Part shown: positions 32,689 through 44,736 of the stretch, one piece after another
Position numbering within the stretch: position 1 is the first letter of the stretch
Layout of the letters: each line of letters opens with the position of its first letter
NCBI GenBank assembly: GCA_028753945.1
Contig: JAPNXP010000002.1
Span: 7,564,001 to 7,628,000 of the forward strand
Direction of reading: 5' to 3'
DNA length: 64,000 nucleotides
Source of the DNA: Hexactinellida sp. DTS-2022
Lineage: Eukaryota > Porifera > Hexactinellida
Program-made: the position numbers and the translations under genes
The notes under the pieces: generated by a model
The model's database searches: none
What the model was told of the DNA's origin: nothing
What the model saw: only the letters and a program-made list of their open reading frames with translations

Positions 32689-34300
32689 CGGTCTCGGTCG
32701 CTTTGCGACAGATCGGTGTTACGCACCTCAAGTTAACGGCCGCTGAGCGGCCTTACTCCTAACATTTTCTACCATGGAAATGGTAGATAGCTATCTAATT
32801 TTCATAAATTTGTTTACCTATTTGTGTAAACAACAACAACAACAAATACTCATATTAGAATTTTATAAATGCGAAATTCGTGTTCAGCACACTTGTTTAC
32901 TTATAATACCTATTGAAAGTTAACTTCTAGGTTGATTTTGAATTTTCATTAAATTGTTTAGCTATTTTGAGTAAACAACAACAACAACGACAACAACAAC
33001 AAATATTCATATTAGAAAATTTAAACGCTAAATTCGTGTTCAGCATACTTGTTTACCTATAATACTCGTTGAAAGCTAACTTCTAGGTTGATTTAGAATT
33101 TTCATTAATTTGTTTACCTATTTTGTGTAAACAACAACAAAAAATATTCATATGAGAAAATTTTAACCGCGAAATTCGTGTTCAGCATACTTGTTTACCT
33201 ATAAAACCCGTTGAAAGCAAACTTCTAGGTTGATTTTGAATTTCATTAATTTGTTTACCTATTTGTGTAAACAACAACAACAAATATTCATATCATAAAT
33301 TTGTAAATGCGAAATTCGTGTTTAGCATACTTGTTTACCTATAATACTCGTTGAAAGCTAACTTCTAGGTTGATTTAGAATTTTCATTAATTTGTTTACC
33401 TATTTTGTGTAAACAACAACAACAAATATTCATATGAGAAAATTTTAACCGCGAAAATCGTGTTCAGCATACTTGTTTACCTATAAAACCCGTTGAAAGC
33501 AAACTTCTAGGTTGATTTTGAATTTCATTAATTTGTTTACCTATTTTGTGTAAACAACAACAACAAATATTCATATCATAAATTTGTAAATGCGAAATTC
33601 GTGTTTAGCATACTTGTTTACCTATAATACCCGTTGAAAGCTAACTTCTAGGTTGATTTTGAATTTTCATAAATTTGTTTACCTATTTTGTGTCAACAAC
33701 AACAACAAATATTTATATTATATATTTATAAATGCGAAATTCGTGTTCAGCATACTTGTTTACCTATAATACCCGTTGAAAGCTAACTTCTAGGTTGACT
33801 TTGAATTTTCATAAATTTGTTTACCTATTTTGTGTAAACAACAACAACAAATATTTATATTATATATTTATAAATGCGAAATTCGTGTTTAGCATACTTG
33901 TTTACCTATAATACCCGTTGAAAGCTAACTTCTAGGTTGATTTTGAATTTTCATAAATTTGTTTACCTATTTTGTGTAAACAACAACAATAAATATTCAT
34001 ATCATAAATTTGTAAATGCGAAATTCGTGTTCAGCATACTTGTTTACCTATAATACCCGTTGGAAGCTAACTTCTAGGTTGATTTTGAATTTCATTAATT
34101 TGTTTACCTATTTTGTGTAAACAACAACAATAAATATTCATATCATAAATTTGTAAATGCGAAATTCGTGTTCAGCATACTTGTTTACCCCTTATAACTT
34201 TTGTTTACCAATTATAACATTTGAAAGTTAGTTTATATCTCATATATAAATGCGGTTTCTATTCCCCCATCACTTTAATACATCCGGACAAACAAACAAA

Positions 34301-34339
<39 letters not shown>

Positions 34340-34363
34340 AACAATCGAGATTTAATAATATAG
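32689..34363 (-). mobile_element. Family A repeat, copy A5, longest array, inside the KDZ intron
   Basis: Reverse orientation. About eleven internal units of roughly 141-147 bp, ending in (CA)n and CAATCGAGATTTAATAATAT. It fills most of the KDZ intron, leaving both splice sites untouched. Confidence 0.9.
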
Positions 34364-37300
34364 ATTTACTCATTTTAGAGATCCAAGAGTTTTTCGAAAT
34401 ACGACCTTTCTTGTTGATAGATTCCATTCAACCAGTCACACATGTAATCCGTCGTATTCTATGAGAAATATCCACACAGAAGAAATGAAACAAATTAATT
34501 CACAAGTGTGTGAGCAACTCTTCTCCTTGTTAATAAGAACGGCTATTCAGATCGCATACATGCGGGTTGGAAACGTTTTCTTCACTACAAGATATTTCTT
34601 AGCTTGTGTAAACAAAGATAATATAGTCAAAGCTAATACAAATTAGTTTCCTTTATTCGTATATCTAGTTGATAAATACTGTATTTGTGTATTTAAAAAT
34701 AAATAGTATGTCTGTACATAGACACCTATAATAATCTTATTGAAGTGAGTGTCGAGTGATGACTCGAGTCATCAGGTTGTCTCTACATCGGTGGCAACAG
34801 AAAGTAGCGATAACTTCTTCAGTGTCTACAAATCCCACACAGGGTTTATGGAACCAGTTAAGGCAATTAGGGCATTCCACCATGTTATTTAACTCAAAAG
34901 AGGGTAGATAACAAACACACCATAACTGTATCGTATGACATGATGATAACTTGTTGTTTATACGAGGTTCAAAGATAAATCCGTTGTGGGAAACTGTGTC
35001 AATATTTCGTTTTTCAAACACTCGCTGAGGTGAGTTCTCTCCGATTCTGTTTCCATCGAATTGTGGCTGGATCTACTCCTGTAGCTAAGGCTGGACAGAC
35101 TGCTTCTGCAAATAATCCGCAATCAGCACCGCCCCTTTGTTGCTGAATCGGACCAAATGTGAGTTTCAGGTCTCCGATGCCATCTCCGTAGAGGAGGGAT
35201 AACTGCACATCAAGCTCTTCAGTAGTTTTCCCGGTCATAAGCGAGTCGTAAAGGGTTACCTGCCCTTCTGCATAAATGCTAGAACAAACCCAGTGCAGAG
35301 CTCCATCGTGATGAATCTGCATACTTGGGCGAGGGGCCTTATCGAATTGACGATTCTATAATTATAACTATATATTATATAACTAACTTTAACATAAATA
35401 AACGTTATACAGTGGTGTTCGTCTCATAGCAATAGTTGAACTCTAAAAGCAAGTTTTTCCATTAGCAAGGAAATATGACTTAATATTACGCGAACCCCAC
35501 TGTGTAATTGTGTATTCACGAGTAATACTTACTCTTGAGAGAATAGTATCATGGAGTCCCTCAACATGAGGATAGTTGTTCTGTAAGAGTACCTGTAATA
35601 TTTAGTATAGGTAAAGGATAACTTATTGTAATTAAGCTACAATAGGCGCATTAGATTAATGTTGTAACAGAACTCACGCAAAAAGCGTTTAGAGACATAT
35701 CTGTTAGAAATGTATTGTTTCGTGAAAATTCCCCAAGAGATTGATTTCAAACATTCTGTGAAAGGATAGGAGTAAATTCAAAAATGGGTGTAATAGGCTT
35801 CGCACCAACTAAAGTAGCCAAACTAGGTGTAGGAACTTGAGGCTCCAGTTGAGTGTAAGTGTTTTCGGGTTGCAACTCTGGAAAAAATGTTTCACTGCTG
35901 GTATCGATACCAGAGAGCTCCATTGGTGGGTTGGAAAATTGATCACCGGAAACTTCGTCTTTTACTAACATTGTAGAATGTCTTAAATTATCCATCTGGC
36001 GTTCAGTTCTCGTAGGAGATCAATGAAGAGAACGATCACGATAACTAGCACTAGCTTCGCCTTCATTTTCACTGTTTAAATAAGCTTGAATAATTTTACA
36101 CAATGATTTTCTTACTCGTACGTCCAAAGGCCAAAAGGAGGGCTGAGTAGATGGATCACTCCACAAAGCCATATTCTTGCCTAATATAACAAAGGTTAGA
36201 GTTAATTTGAAAATTTAGACTAGAGGCTATACACATTTAAAGTTGAAGCAGAATACCATACCTACTGATTGTTTTGTTATCCATGAAACAAGCCTCCGCA
36301 AGGTTGGAACATTATAGCTATTGAGGTCCCATCTAATAGGCCGCGGATATCTTGATCATGCGCAGGTTTGGTAGAATCTATAGATTTGCTAGTGGTCAAA
36401 GGTGGGCACAGTTAATCAAAAAGTTAACTTCGTTAATCGTTAATCCGTTAACCAAAAAGTTAACTTCATTAACCGTCAATCCGTTAATTCGCTAAAAATG
36501 TAACGGAAGTTAACGTTAATCCGTTAACGTTAATCTATATTATATAAAAACAACAAAATAGGTTTATTGCTCTAAAAACACCTAGAAGGTGCTAAAACTA
36601 TAAAATGAGCCTTTATTGGTCTTTTAAGCTAAAATATATCCTGGCACGACGTTGATTTTGTGTAATCAGCAAATAATCAGGGAAATACATTGTTTAAGTG
36701 ATCTCATAAGCGAAACATGATTTTATTGACAAATTTACATCAATTACATGTAACGCATGTTGACCTTCATAAAAATCAACATGTTGAAGTTCTCATCAGA
36801 CAGAGATGATCTCTTGGCCCTTAGGATGTCCTTGCCCATTGAGAACAAACGCTCCACTGCAGCACTGGAGGGGATAGCTGTGTTGAACTTGATAAACAAG
36901 TCCACCAATACTTGCTCACCCAAGAAGGCAGCATCTGTCAGCAAGTCCTTGGAACTGGTCTCTATCCAGGTCCTGACCAAGTTCTGGGCCTTTCCCTTGA
37001 GTGACCTGTGGCTCCTACATCTCTCTTTTTGCTCGGTGACAGCACTGAAGAAGTCATCCTCCTCGTTGTTGCTGATTCCACTGTTACTGTCAACTTCGTA
37101 GGCTTGCTGCCTCATGTCCTCCTCTACTTTACACTCCGTGCTTTTTCTCACTCTGGCTACCTTAGCATTGTTGTACTTATCCAACCAGATTAGGCGAAAC
37201 CTGGGATGGAATGCAGTAGCCAGCTGGCATTCCTCATCCTCCAAGAGGGACCCAAACCTTTTGTCGATGCCTGCCAAAAGCGCTTCGACCAAGGGGCTGC

Positions 37301-37567
37301 AGTAAACTAAGTCCTTGGAATTCAATTCATTGAGCCTTAAGATCGTCGCAGCAACTGTTGGTAGAAGAATCCCAAGGTAGGCTTGGTCCTCTCCCTGGAT
37401 CTTGTCGAGCGCTTTGGCCACAGGTGACATGACCTAGAAATAAACAATTGAGAATTAGTCTATAACTAAATATTTGAAATATATATTGTATGAAAACAGC
37501 TAACAGACTAGTAAAGAACATACTTATTGTCAATTAAAATGTCAATAGTAACTAATAATTTAGTATT

Positions 37568-38273
37568 GGCTCGACCCGCACAGCGAAAATTTTTACTCAT
37601 GATAAATCCATAGTTATATCAGTAAAAGCCTACACTATACTGATAACAAATCCACCATCAGAATTGATATCGAATAATATTCACTCGAGTGATTGAATAT
37701 AGTTCCATATTGCGTAATATTAAATTCCTATACCAGACTGAAACATGTCCGCCCTTGTAACAATTAAACAACAGAAGATTAAGCGCTGATCCAGCATTAT
37801 TTATTCAATAGATATACTAGTGTATAAGACATACCTCTAATACTCTCAAGTTTATGCATATTCAATGAATTATTAGTCTTCAAAGTGAAACCTAGTCAAT
37901 GACTCATGGTTATTTTGCATTTTCTTGATTCAAATTCTTATAACAATTCTTTTAAGGTTTTGAAACGTTATTTGGAGCTTTCTCTTATGTACAAGTATAC
38001 ACTGAATAATGCTAAATCCAGAAAACATGTTATACTTGATGGGATTTTTTTCTAGACCGGCACATGTTCATCACTTTGATTGAAAATTCATTTTTAAAAT
38101 CTTTAACAATAATATGGAGAAGAATGTACATCAAGTGTTGATATTTCCCAAAGTATTCGGAATTTCTGACTGAAATTTAAGTGAATACTCTAGACATATA
38201 AAGCTTGCTAAATATGCACTAACATTAAATTTGACTGTTTTGAAAATATTTTTCTGGCTGTGCGACTCGAGCC
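37568..38273. mobile_element. 706-bp TIR element flanked by a 34-bp direct repeat
   Basis: Ends GGCTCGACCCGCACAGCGA and complement GGCTCGAGTCGCACAGCCA. The flanks 37534-37567 and 38274-38307 match at 33 of 34 bases (both start TTAAAATGTCAATAG). It lies in an intron of the hAT pseudogene. A duplication this long is unusual for a TIR element. Confidence 0.8.
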
Positions 38274-39281
38274 TTAAAATGTCAATAGTAACTACTAATT
38301 TAGTATTATTCATTTATTACCTTTACTCTTTCAATAATTCGGCATCCTGGTCATTGAAGCTGTTGACCTTCAGCTGGGTCATGACTCTGTGGAGAGCGGG
38401 CCTCTTAGTCTCAAGGATGGTGTTGAGGACCAGCACAGAGTCATAGGTAGAGTTCCACCTCGTCGTGTTGGGGACAACCAGCCTCCTCCCCACCTCAGCG
38501 TAGATGCTGTCTGCTGCCACAGTGCTACGATTCTGCAGGTTCCATAGGGCTTGTGCCTTGGCCATGGCTGCCCTGTAGGGCCCCTTGAACACTCCCCTCT
38601 GCAGTGCAGCATCTGCATCCTTGCTGGCCACTAGGTTAAATTTGTGGGCAGCACACCTCATGTGGGGTGGCAGGTTAATAGGATTGCCAAGAATGGTATC
38701 GACATCGTCAGGTTCAGCCACGGGTACAGTCAGGTAGTCTGCCAGGGAGACATACTCTAACTCCCGCTCGTCCACGGATCCAGCCAACAGAGCATCCACA
38801 TCATCATCAACATCAAGGTCGGCGTCCATATCCTGAACAACTGGAAGTTCTGGCAGCGTGTTAGCCTCATCCCCAAACTGGACAAAGGCCTTCACAAAGT
38901 TGCTGCCATTGTCCGTGGTAGTCCTAGAATATAAAAATTCTAACTTGTTTATTAATTACAATTATTAATTGAAGTTAATAGAACTAATCAAATAATAGTT
39001 TATTTAATATTAATAATACAAAATTAACTATCAAAATAAATCAGTAACCTGGTAACTTTATTCTCAATGTGGAATTCATAGTGGACGTTAACCATCGCCT
39101 GCGCAAAGCACATCATAAGTATGATGGCGTATCAGCCTGATGCACGCGAGCACAGCTTGCTGCCTCTGCCTGGTGGTGTGGTCCAACCAAGGACAGTCAT
39201 GCCCAGGTAGCCTTTCCTGTGAGCAGACCAGCAGTCAGCTGTGGTGGCCACCCACTGAACATCGCCGAGAATTCCAATAAA

Positions 39282-40474
39282 TCTATATTATTAAATCTCA
39301 ATTGTTGGTTGTGTGTTTGTCCGGATGTATTAAAGTGGTGGGGGTATAGAAACCGCATTTATATATGAGATATAAACTAACTTTCAAATGTTATAATAGG
39401 TAAACAAGTATGCTAAACACGAATTTCGCGTTTATAAATTTCTCATATTAATATTTGTTGTTGTTGTTGACACAAAATAGGTAAACAAATTAATAAAATT
39501 CAAAATCAACCTAGAAGTTAGCTTTCAACGGGTATTATAGGTAAACAAGTATGCTGAACACTAATTTCGCATCTATAAATTTATAATATGATATTTGTTG
39601 TTGTTGCTGACTAGTTTTGTAAATCAAATCAAATATTTCAAATATTTGATTTGATTTGATTTGATTTGATTTAAGAGAATTTGAAATCTCAAATGATTTG
39701 ATTTGATTTGATTTGAAATTATTTGAATCCTCAAATGATTTGATTTGATTTAATTTGAAAATATTTGAATTCTCAAATGATTTGATTTGATTTGATTTGT
39801 AATTATTTCAAATCATTTTCAAATAATATTCTTTAATTAAATCATTTTCAAATCGTTCAAAATCGCTTTAATATAATTTCACGTCATTTTCAATTAAATT
39901 TCAATTATCTAAGATCATTTTCAAAGTTTCTATACGTTTTGACAGTGATTCGGAAATGATTTGAAAGTTTCAAATATTTCAAATATTTGATTTGATTTGA
40001 TTTGAAATGATTTGAAATTTCAAATATTTGATTTGATTTGATTTGAAATGATTTGAAATCTCAAATGATTTGAAATGATTTGATTTGAAATAATTTTAAC
40101 CTAAAATGATTTGATTTGATTTGATTTGAGAAAAATAAAATGATTTATTTACAACCCTGTTGCTGACACAAATAAGTAAACAAATTAATTAAAATTCAAA
40201 ATCAACCTAGAAGTTAGCTTGCAACGGGTATTAGAGGTAAACAATTATGCTGAACACGAATTTCGCATTTATAAATTTATAATATGAATATTTGTTGTTG
40301 TTGTTGTTGTTGTTTACACAAATTGGTCAACAAATTAATGAAAATTGAAAACCATAACGTCCCTTTCTACCATTTCCATGGTAGAAAATGTGAGGAGTAA
40401 GGCCGCACAGCGGCCGCTAACTTAGGTGCGTAGCACCGATCTGTCGCAAAGCGACCGATACCGAAGTGCTCGTA
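39282..40474 (+). mobile_element. Family A repeat, copy A6, inside the hAT element
   Basis: Left ATCTATATTATTAAATCTCA, right hairpin GGCCGCACAGCGGCC and CGATACCGAAGTGCTCGTA. Only a few internal units; split by the MITE at 39612-40159. Confidence 0.85.
39612..40159. mobile_element. ATTTG-rich hAT-type MITE inside A6
   Basis: 548 bp, mostly (TTTGA)n. Ends TAGTTTTGTAAATCA and TGATTTATTTACAACCCTG; 8-bp duplication TTGCTGAC at 39604-39611 and 40160-40167. The innermost of four nested layers. Confidence 0.85.
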
Positions 40475-41589
40475 CTAGGTATAAATTTGAATTTTGAATT
40501 AACTCAAGTATAATAATAATTAAAAGTATGTCAATTAACTAATCAAGTACTGCTTCAAATTAGTAAACGAATGAACGATTCGCCTGCCCAGTGTCCTCCT
40601 CGAGATGGAGCTCTTGCTGGGGTTCAGCGTCCTGATCAGCCTCTGGAACGTGTCAAACTCTACAACGTGGAGTGGCAGCATGTTGGCTACGAACAGGTCC
40701 ACAATCCTTTGATCCACAGTAGCTTGGGGTACACTACTGACAGTAGTACCGATGCTAAAGGACTCGCCTATGGTTTGCTGGCGTTCTTTCTTGGCAGAGG
40801 GAGGGGAAAACGAACTCAATACTACCAAAGTGCTGCTGCCGCTGCTCGAACCAGAATAAAAGCACTGCTTGCCTTTTCCACGAACAGAACCTGCCTTGAG
40901 CTTTTACTCAAACTGCATGAGATTAACTGGATGTGTTCTCTTGATGTCCTGCTTGAGGTTGTTGAGGCTTGTCATGTGCCCCTTGATTAGCAGTCTTGGG
41001 TAGGCACACCTGACATTGGAAAATCCATTTGTCACCTACACCTGACTTTAACAAGAATTAGTCGTTCAAGTGTGGCAAGGGGCTTTGTTCCAGCTGAGGT
41101 CCAGTTGTACATGCACTTTCAATCTCCAAGATGTCCATAGAATCAAATTCTTGAGAAGCCATATTGACTAATAAATGTATAAAATGCAAAATCACATTAG
41201 TGTTTGTATTGATAATCTCAAAATATTAGAAACTTAAAAAAACTTTTTACGTTAACGGACTTGTAAAGTTAACGGAAGTTAATTAAGTCCGTTAACGATT
41301 TCAAAGTTAACTTAAAGTTAATCGTTAACGGAAAAATTAACTTCCGTTAATTAACGATTAACGGATTAGCGGATTAGTGCCCAGCTTTGCTAGTGGTAGT
41401 AGTTGTCAGTGACTTCCAAGTATCGTCTGTAATTCCAATTAATAGATCCTGGAAATTTTCAGGTCCTATTGTTGCTAATTTACCATGCCATGTAAAAACG
41501 GCTCCGATACCCTGTCCAGTTAAGAGACGGAATCTTTTAAGAGTGTTTGCAAGTATCTCCTTTGCATTTGATTTAGTCATCTTAGGCAT

Positions 41590-42030
41590 TTATTACAAAT
41601 GTACAATGATAATATATTCTTAATTGGAATATCAAAAGGAAAAAAATTTCAGGATGAGGATTTTTTTAAGGCCGATCTTGGTGTAAAATTTGCAGCAAGA
41701 TTTTTTTAGTTACACCACGGTTCGGGTCGGCCGCTGCAGTGTTGAGCATAGGCGTCGTAAATGCAATGTTCAATCCATCGGGCCGCCCGGAAATTCCGGG
41801 TAATGTCCGGGTAAACTCCGGATATAGTATTAGTAGCATAGGGGCAACCCTTCCGGCCGCCCGGATATTTCCGGGCACCCGGGCGGGTTACGATGCCCAT
41901 GGACTGTTGAGTTACACCAAGACCGAAGCTGAGTAACAGCAAGGAATCAACCTTTAAAAAAAACCTGTTCAGGAAACTTTAATTGGATTAATTAACTAAA
42001 ATGTTTCAAACAATTCGACTGGACATTCAA
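41590..42030. other. Noncoding stretch with CCGGGCGGCC palindromes
   Basis: At 41745-41900 short GC-rich inverted motifs (GGCCGCCCGGAAATTCCGGG, GGCCGCCCGGATATTTCCGG) recur. The flanks share GAGTTACACCA-like sequence in inverted order (TTAGTTACACCACGG, TTGAGTTACACCAAG). Not assigned. Confidence 0.45.
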
Positions 42031-42031
42031 G

Positions 42032-43412
42032 CGGTGTCCCTTATAGGGAAAAATCGGAAATTTCGCTCCAAAAGACAAAATGAACTATTTTTTTTGTAAC
42101 AAACACTGCCAATGGACCATAACTAACGTTTGTATATGGTTTTGAGCCACGTCACGAGTATTTACAGAGTTATGAGCTATTTTGTACAGCGGATCACTGG
42201 TTTCTCCACTTTGAACTATTATCAGTACTGTATTCCTCAACAATGGTAAGATTGGTGGTATCATTACTCTATCCTAGCATTCAATGACGAAAATAAACAA
42301 CAATTGATCAAAAAAAATTCGCAAAAAGTGAAAATCTAAACATTTATGGTCTATAATCTCATTCGAGGGTACGTATTCTTGTCCATTTTCTTTCTCAGGC
42401 ACCCGAGCAGCTAGAATCAACCATGCGTCTCAAAATGCTCGCAATACCCGACTTCCTATAGGTTCATAATACATTTTGGGACCCTAACACCCTCCGTTTT
42501 CAAAATGATCCCTATATGGGCATGTAATGTGCCCAATTTAGAAGACACTGCAAAATTTATATCAACGAAAGTATAAAATCTAGAGCTTAGATTTAACCAT
42601 CTATTCACATCAATATCCTACTACAAACTCATTTGAAGTACAAATGAGACTCGTAACCAAATGGTCACTATTCTATAAATTTGCATACCCATATATGGTG
42701 GTGTCATTTCAGAACTGAAACCATGAACTTTATAATTAAATAATAAGCTAGAGCTTAGTTCCAACTTCCTGGTAACATCAATAATCCATTTTAAGTTAGA
42801 TGGTATAGTTATCGAATACTACTTCGCCAATTTAATCGTCTGGGGATTCTTTGCGGCCTTTTTCTCAATATAATATAAATGCCGGTGTTTGGGGGATAAT
42901 GTCGCGGAGTGTGACGAAATCAATATAGGTTAAGAGCTCAATTTTTTTCTAGAAGTTCTATACCACTAACATTTAAAAACAAATGATTGAATATGAAAAA
43001 AACACCAAACTTCTACTAATAAGAGAGAAAGAATCTCAAAATAAATAAACAATCACAAATCCTTACCTTTGGACGCTCTCCCCTTTATATTCGTTGATGG
43101 AATTTCGAAATCACATGTTGTTGGGCACTGGTTGGAAAGATTAGGCCTTTATATAGTTGAATTGAGCTAGAGAACATTCTAGAACAATTAGAAACTAAGT
43201 AGATGCTTGACATTGCCTATATTATATTGAATAGACGCACATAACTGTATATTTAAAGAATCCATACCTAGACAAAACAATTCAATATGCACTTGAATGA
43301 ATAAATTATTCGCTATTTTTATCCAGGTCAAGTTCTGAGGTTACTTAGAAGTATTCAGAGAATCTATAGACATGTTCTATAGTGATTTATCAGTTTCTTA
43401 TAAGGGACACCG
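42032..43412. mobile_element. 1.38-kb element with CGGTGTCCCTTATA inverted ends
   Basis: Ends CGGTGTCCCTTATAGGGA and TTATAAGGGACACCG. No coding sequence. The complement of about 42440-42600 is related to 51330-51560 (TTAGGGTC, AAAATGTATTATG, CGGGTATTGCGAGCA), so a diverged copy lies at about 50790-51900. Confidence 0.65.
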
Positions 43413-43479
43413 TTATGAACATTCAAACCTTTGTAATAAATTTATAAGCCTATACACCCGTAAAGTAACATTCCTGGCA

Positions 43480-44640
43480 AATTGAGTAGCGCATGCGCTA
43501 AAGGAAGAGTAGCGCAAGCGCTAAGGGAAGAGTAATTCTATTATTCCAATAATCTGTAAGAATGCTAATTGGAAAAACGAACTGCACAAGTGAATAACGA
43601 ACCTATTATTCAATCATTGTTGTGTAATTCTATTAGTCCAATAATCTGTAAAGCATATTGTTTCGAATAACGAACTTCATTTGTGAATAACGAACTAATT
43701 TATCATTCATTGTTGTGTAATTCTATTATTCCAAAAATTTGAAAAGGATGCTTATTCGAATAACGAACTGCACAAAGTGAATAACGAACTAATTTATCAT
43801 TCATTGTCAAGTTATTTCATTATTCCAATAATTTGTTAATGCATACTAATTCGAATAACGAACTTCATTTGTGAATAACGTAGTTTATTATTCAATGTTG
43901 TGTAATTCTATTATTCCAATAATCTGTAAAGAATGTTAATTGGAAAAACGAACTGCACAAGTGAATAACGAACATATTATTCAATCATTGTTGTGTAATT
44001 CTATTAGTCCAATGATCTGTAAAGCATATTGATTCGAATAACGAACTTCATTAGCGAATAACGAACTCATTATTTATATTCATTGTTATGTAATTCTCTT
44101 TGTCCTTTAATTTTTAAGGGATGCTGATTCGAATAACGAACTGCACAAGTGAAAAACGAAGTAATTAATTATTTATTGTTCCATAATTCTTTTAGTCCAA
44201 TAATCGATAAAGAGAAGCTGATTCGAATAACTAACTGCAGGAGTGAATAACGAACTTATTTATTATTCATGGTTGTGCAATTCTCTTATTCCAAAAATCT
44301 GAAAAGGATGCTTATTCGAATAACGAACTGCACAAGTGAATAACGAACCAATTTATAATTCATTGTTGTGTAATTATAATATAGTCCAATTATCTGTAAA
44401 GCATATTAATTCGAATAACGAACTTCATTAGATTATAAGGAACTAATTTATCATTCATTGTTGTGTAACTATATCAGTCCAATAATCTGTAAATCATACT
44501 GGTTCGAATAACGAACTGCACAAGTGAATAACGTATTATTTAATTATTCATTGTTATGTAATTATATTATTCCAATAATCTGTAATGGAAGCTTATTCGA
44601 ATAACGAACTGTAAGAGTGAATAACGAATTAATTTATTAC
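43480..44640. repeat. Satellite-like array, about 100-bp units
   Basis: About eleven units with GTGAATAACGAACT, TTATTCATTGTTGTGTAATT, CTATTATTCCAATAATCTGT and TTCGAATAACGAACTGCACA. Divergence between units is moderate. Confidence 0.9.
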
Positions 44641-44695
44641 TGTGCGGACTATACTATAGTATAGTGGCCCAGTATTGGTCGTAGTGCTTTGGTTA

Positions 44696-44736
<41 letters not shown>

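Larger units (their letters stand above)
30967..34646 (+). pseudogene. KDZ (Kyakuja-Dileera-Zisupton) transposase gene, interrupted
   Basis: Part 1 (30967-31893) has a zinc-cluster-like CPQCKHEPEVIILDGIAMG, then after a frame change near 31215 a long frame (GLTGDILEELLDSLNN, SRKLVEFFNEISEY) running through a MITE to YNYFPTFATNY and a GTAAGT donor. Part 2 (to 32207) reads SPGIIAISCKHRICYGF, FGQHEST and VIIYDNACNLHKTCMKR, the KDZ core with a catalytic Asp, ending at GTAAGG. Intron 32208-34378 (2,171 nt) contains family A copy A5. The last exon resumes exactly in phase: DPRVFRNTTFLVDRFH, then EEMKQINSQVCEQLFSLL with the putative catalytic Glu, ending TAG at 34646. A frame break near 31215, another before 32040 and the exonic MITE make it inactive. 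It faces the Ulp1-PHD gene 90 bp away. Confidence 0.82.
36744..41165 (-). pseudogene. hAT transposase pseudogene with introns (ZBED type)
   Basis: Minus-strand pieces: 41165-40535 begins MASQEFDSMDILEIES and holds a BED-like finger (KWIFQCQVCLPK, NLKQDIKRTHP) broken by stops and shifts. About 39262-39049 gives QWVATTADCWSAHRKGYLGM with the first catalytic Asp. An intron at 39048-38934 joins in frame to TTTDNGSNFVKAF (second Asp), then RCAAHKFNLVAS and TTRWNSTYD. The next intron ends at 37434; the last exon 37433-36744 carries the dimerisation region with IPSSAAVERLFSMGKD (Glu) and AKRSSLSDENFN. The exon ending near 38315 reads LLKE then a stop, where related proteins continue, so a small indel breaks it. 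Family A copy A6 separates the first two pieces. Confidence 0.88.
36397..41389 (-). mobile_element. hAT element (4,993 bp) inserted in the Ulp1-PHD gene
   Basis: Ends CAAAGGTGGGCACAGTTAAT and complement CAAAGCTGGGCACTAATCC, with subterminal GTTAACTT/CGTTAATC repeats. Perfect 8-bp duplication CTAGTGGT at 36389-36396 and 41390-41397. It contains the transposase pseudogene, a TIR element in an intron and family A copy A6. Confidence 0.95.
34737..41589 (-). pseudogene. Ulp1-like cysteine protease with C-terminal PHD finger, split by a hAT element
   Basis: Minus-strand exons, 5' to 3': 41589-41390 (MTKSNAKEILANTLKRF, GAVFTWHGKLATIG), interrupted by the hAT element 36397-41389, then continuing to NVPTLRRLVSWITKQS and a GTAGGT donor near 36270; about 36180-35690 (WSDPSTQPSFWPLDVRVRKS, one in-frame stop, then 35995-35747, LTDMSLNAFC); about 35597-35535 (VLLQNNYPHVEGLHDTIL); and 35355-34737. 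The last part holds the protease core: GALHWVCSS (His), VTLYDSL (Asp), then QQQRGGADCGLF (Gln and Cys), as in Ulp1/C48 peptidases. A one-base shift near 35022 separates it from a PHD finger, WCVCYLPSFE..VECPNCLNWFHKPC..FCCHRC. A related N terminus occurs at 58369-58602. The function was probably SUMO-type processing for the KDZ element. Confidence 0.8.

Noticed and set aside
36757-37305. Plus-strand frames of 61-114 aa
   Set aside because: Antisense to the last exon of the hAT pseudogene, which has clear dimerisation motifs on the minus strand.
40571-40990. 139-aa plus-strand frame
   Set aside because: Antisense to the BED-containing first exon of the same hAT pseudogene.
43480-44640. Centromeric satellite
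   Set aside because: Only about eleven diverged units are present; a local array is enough to explain it.
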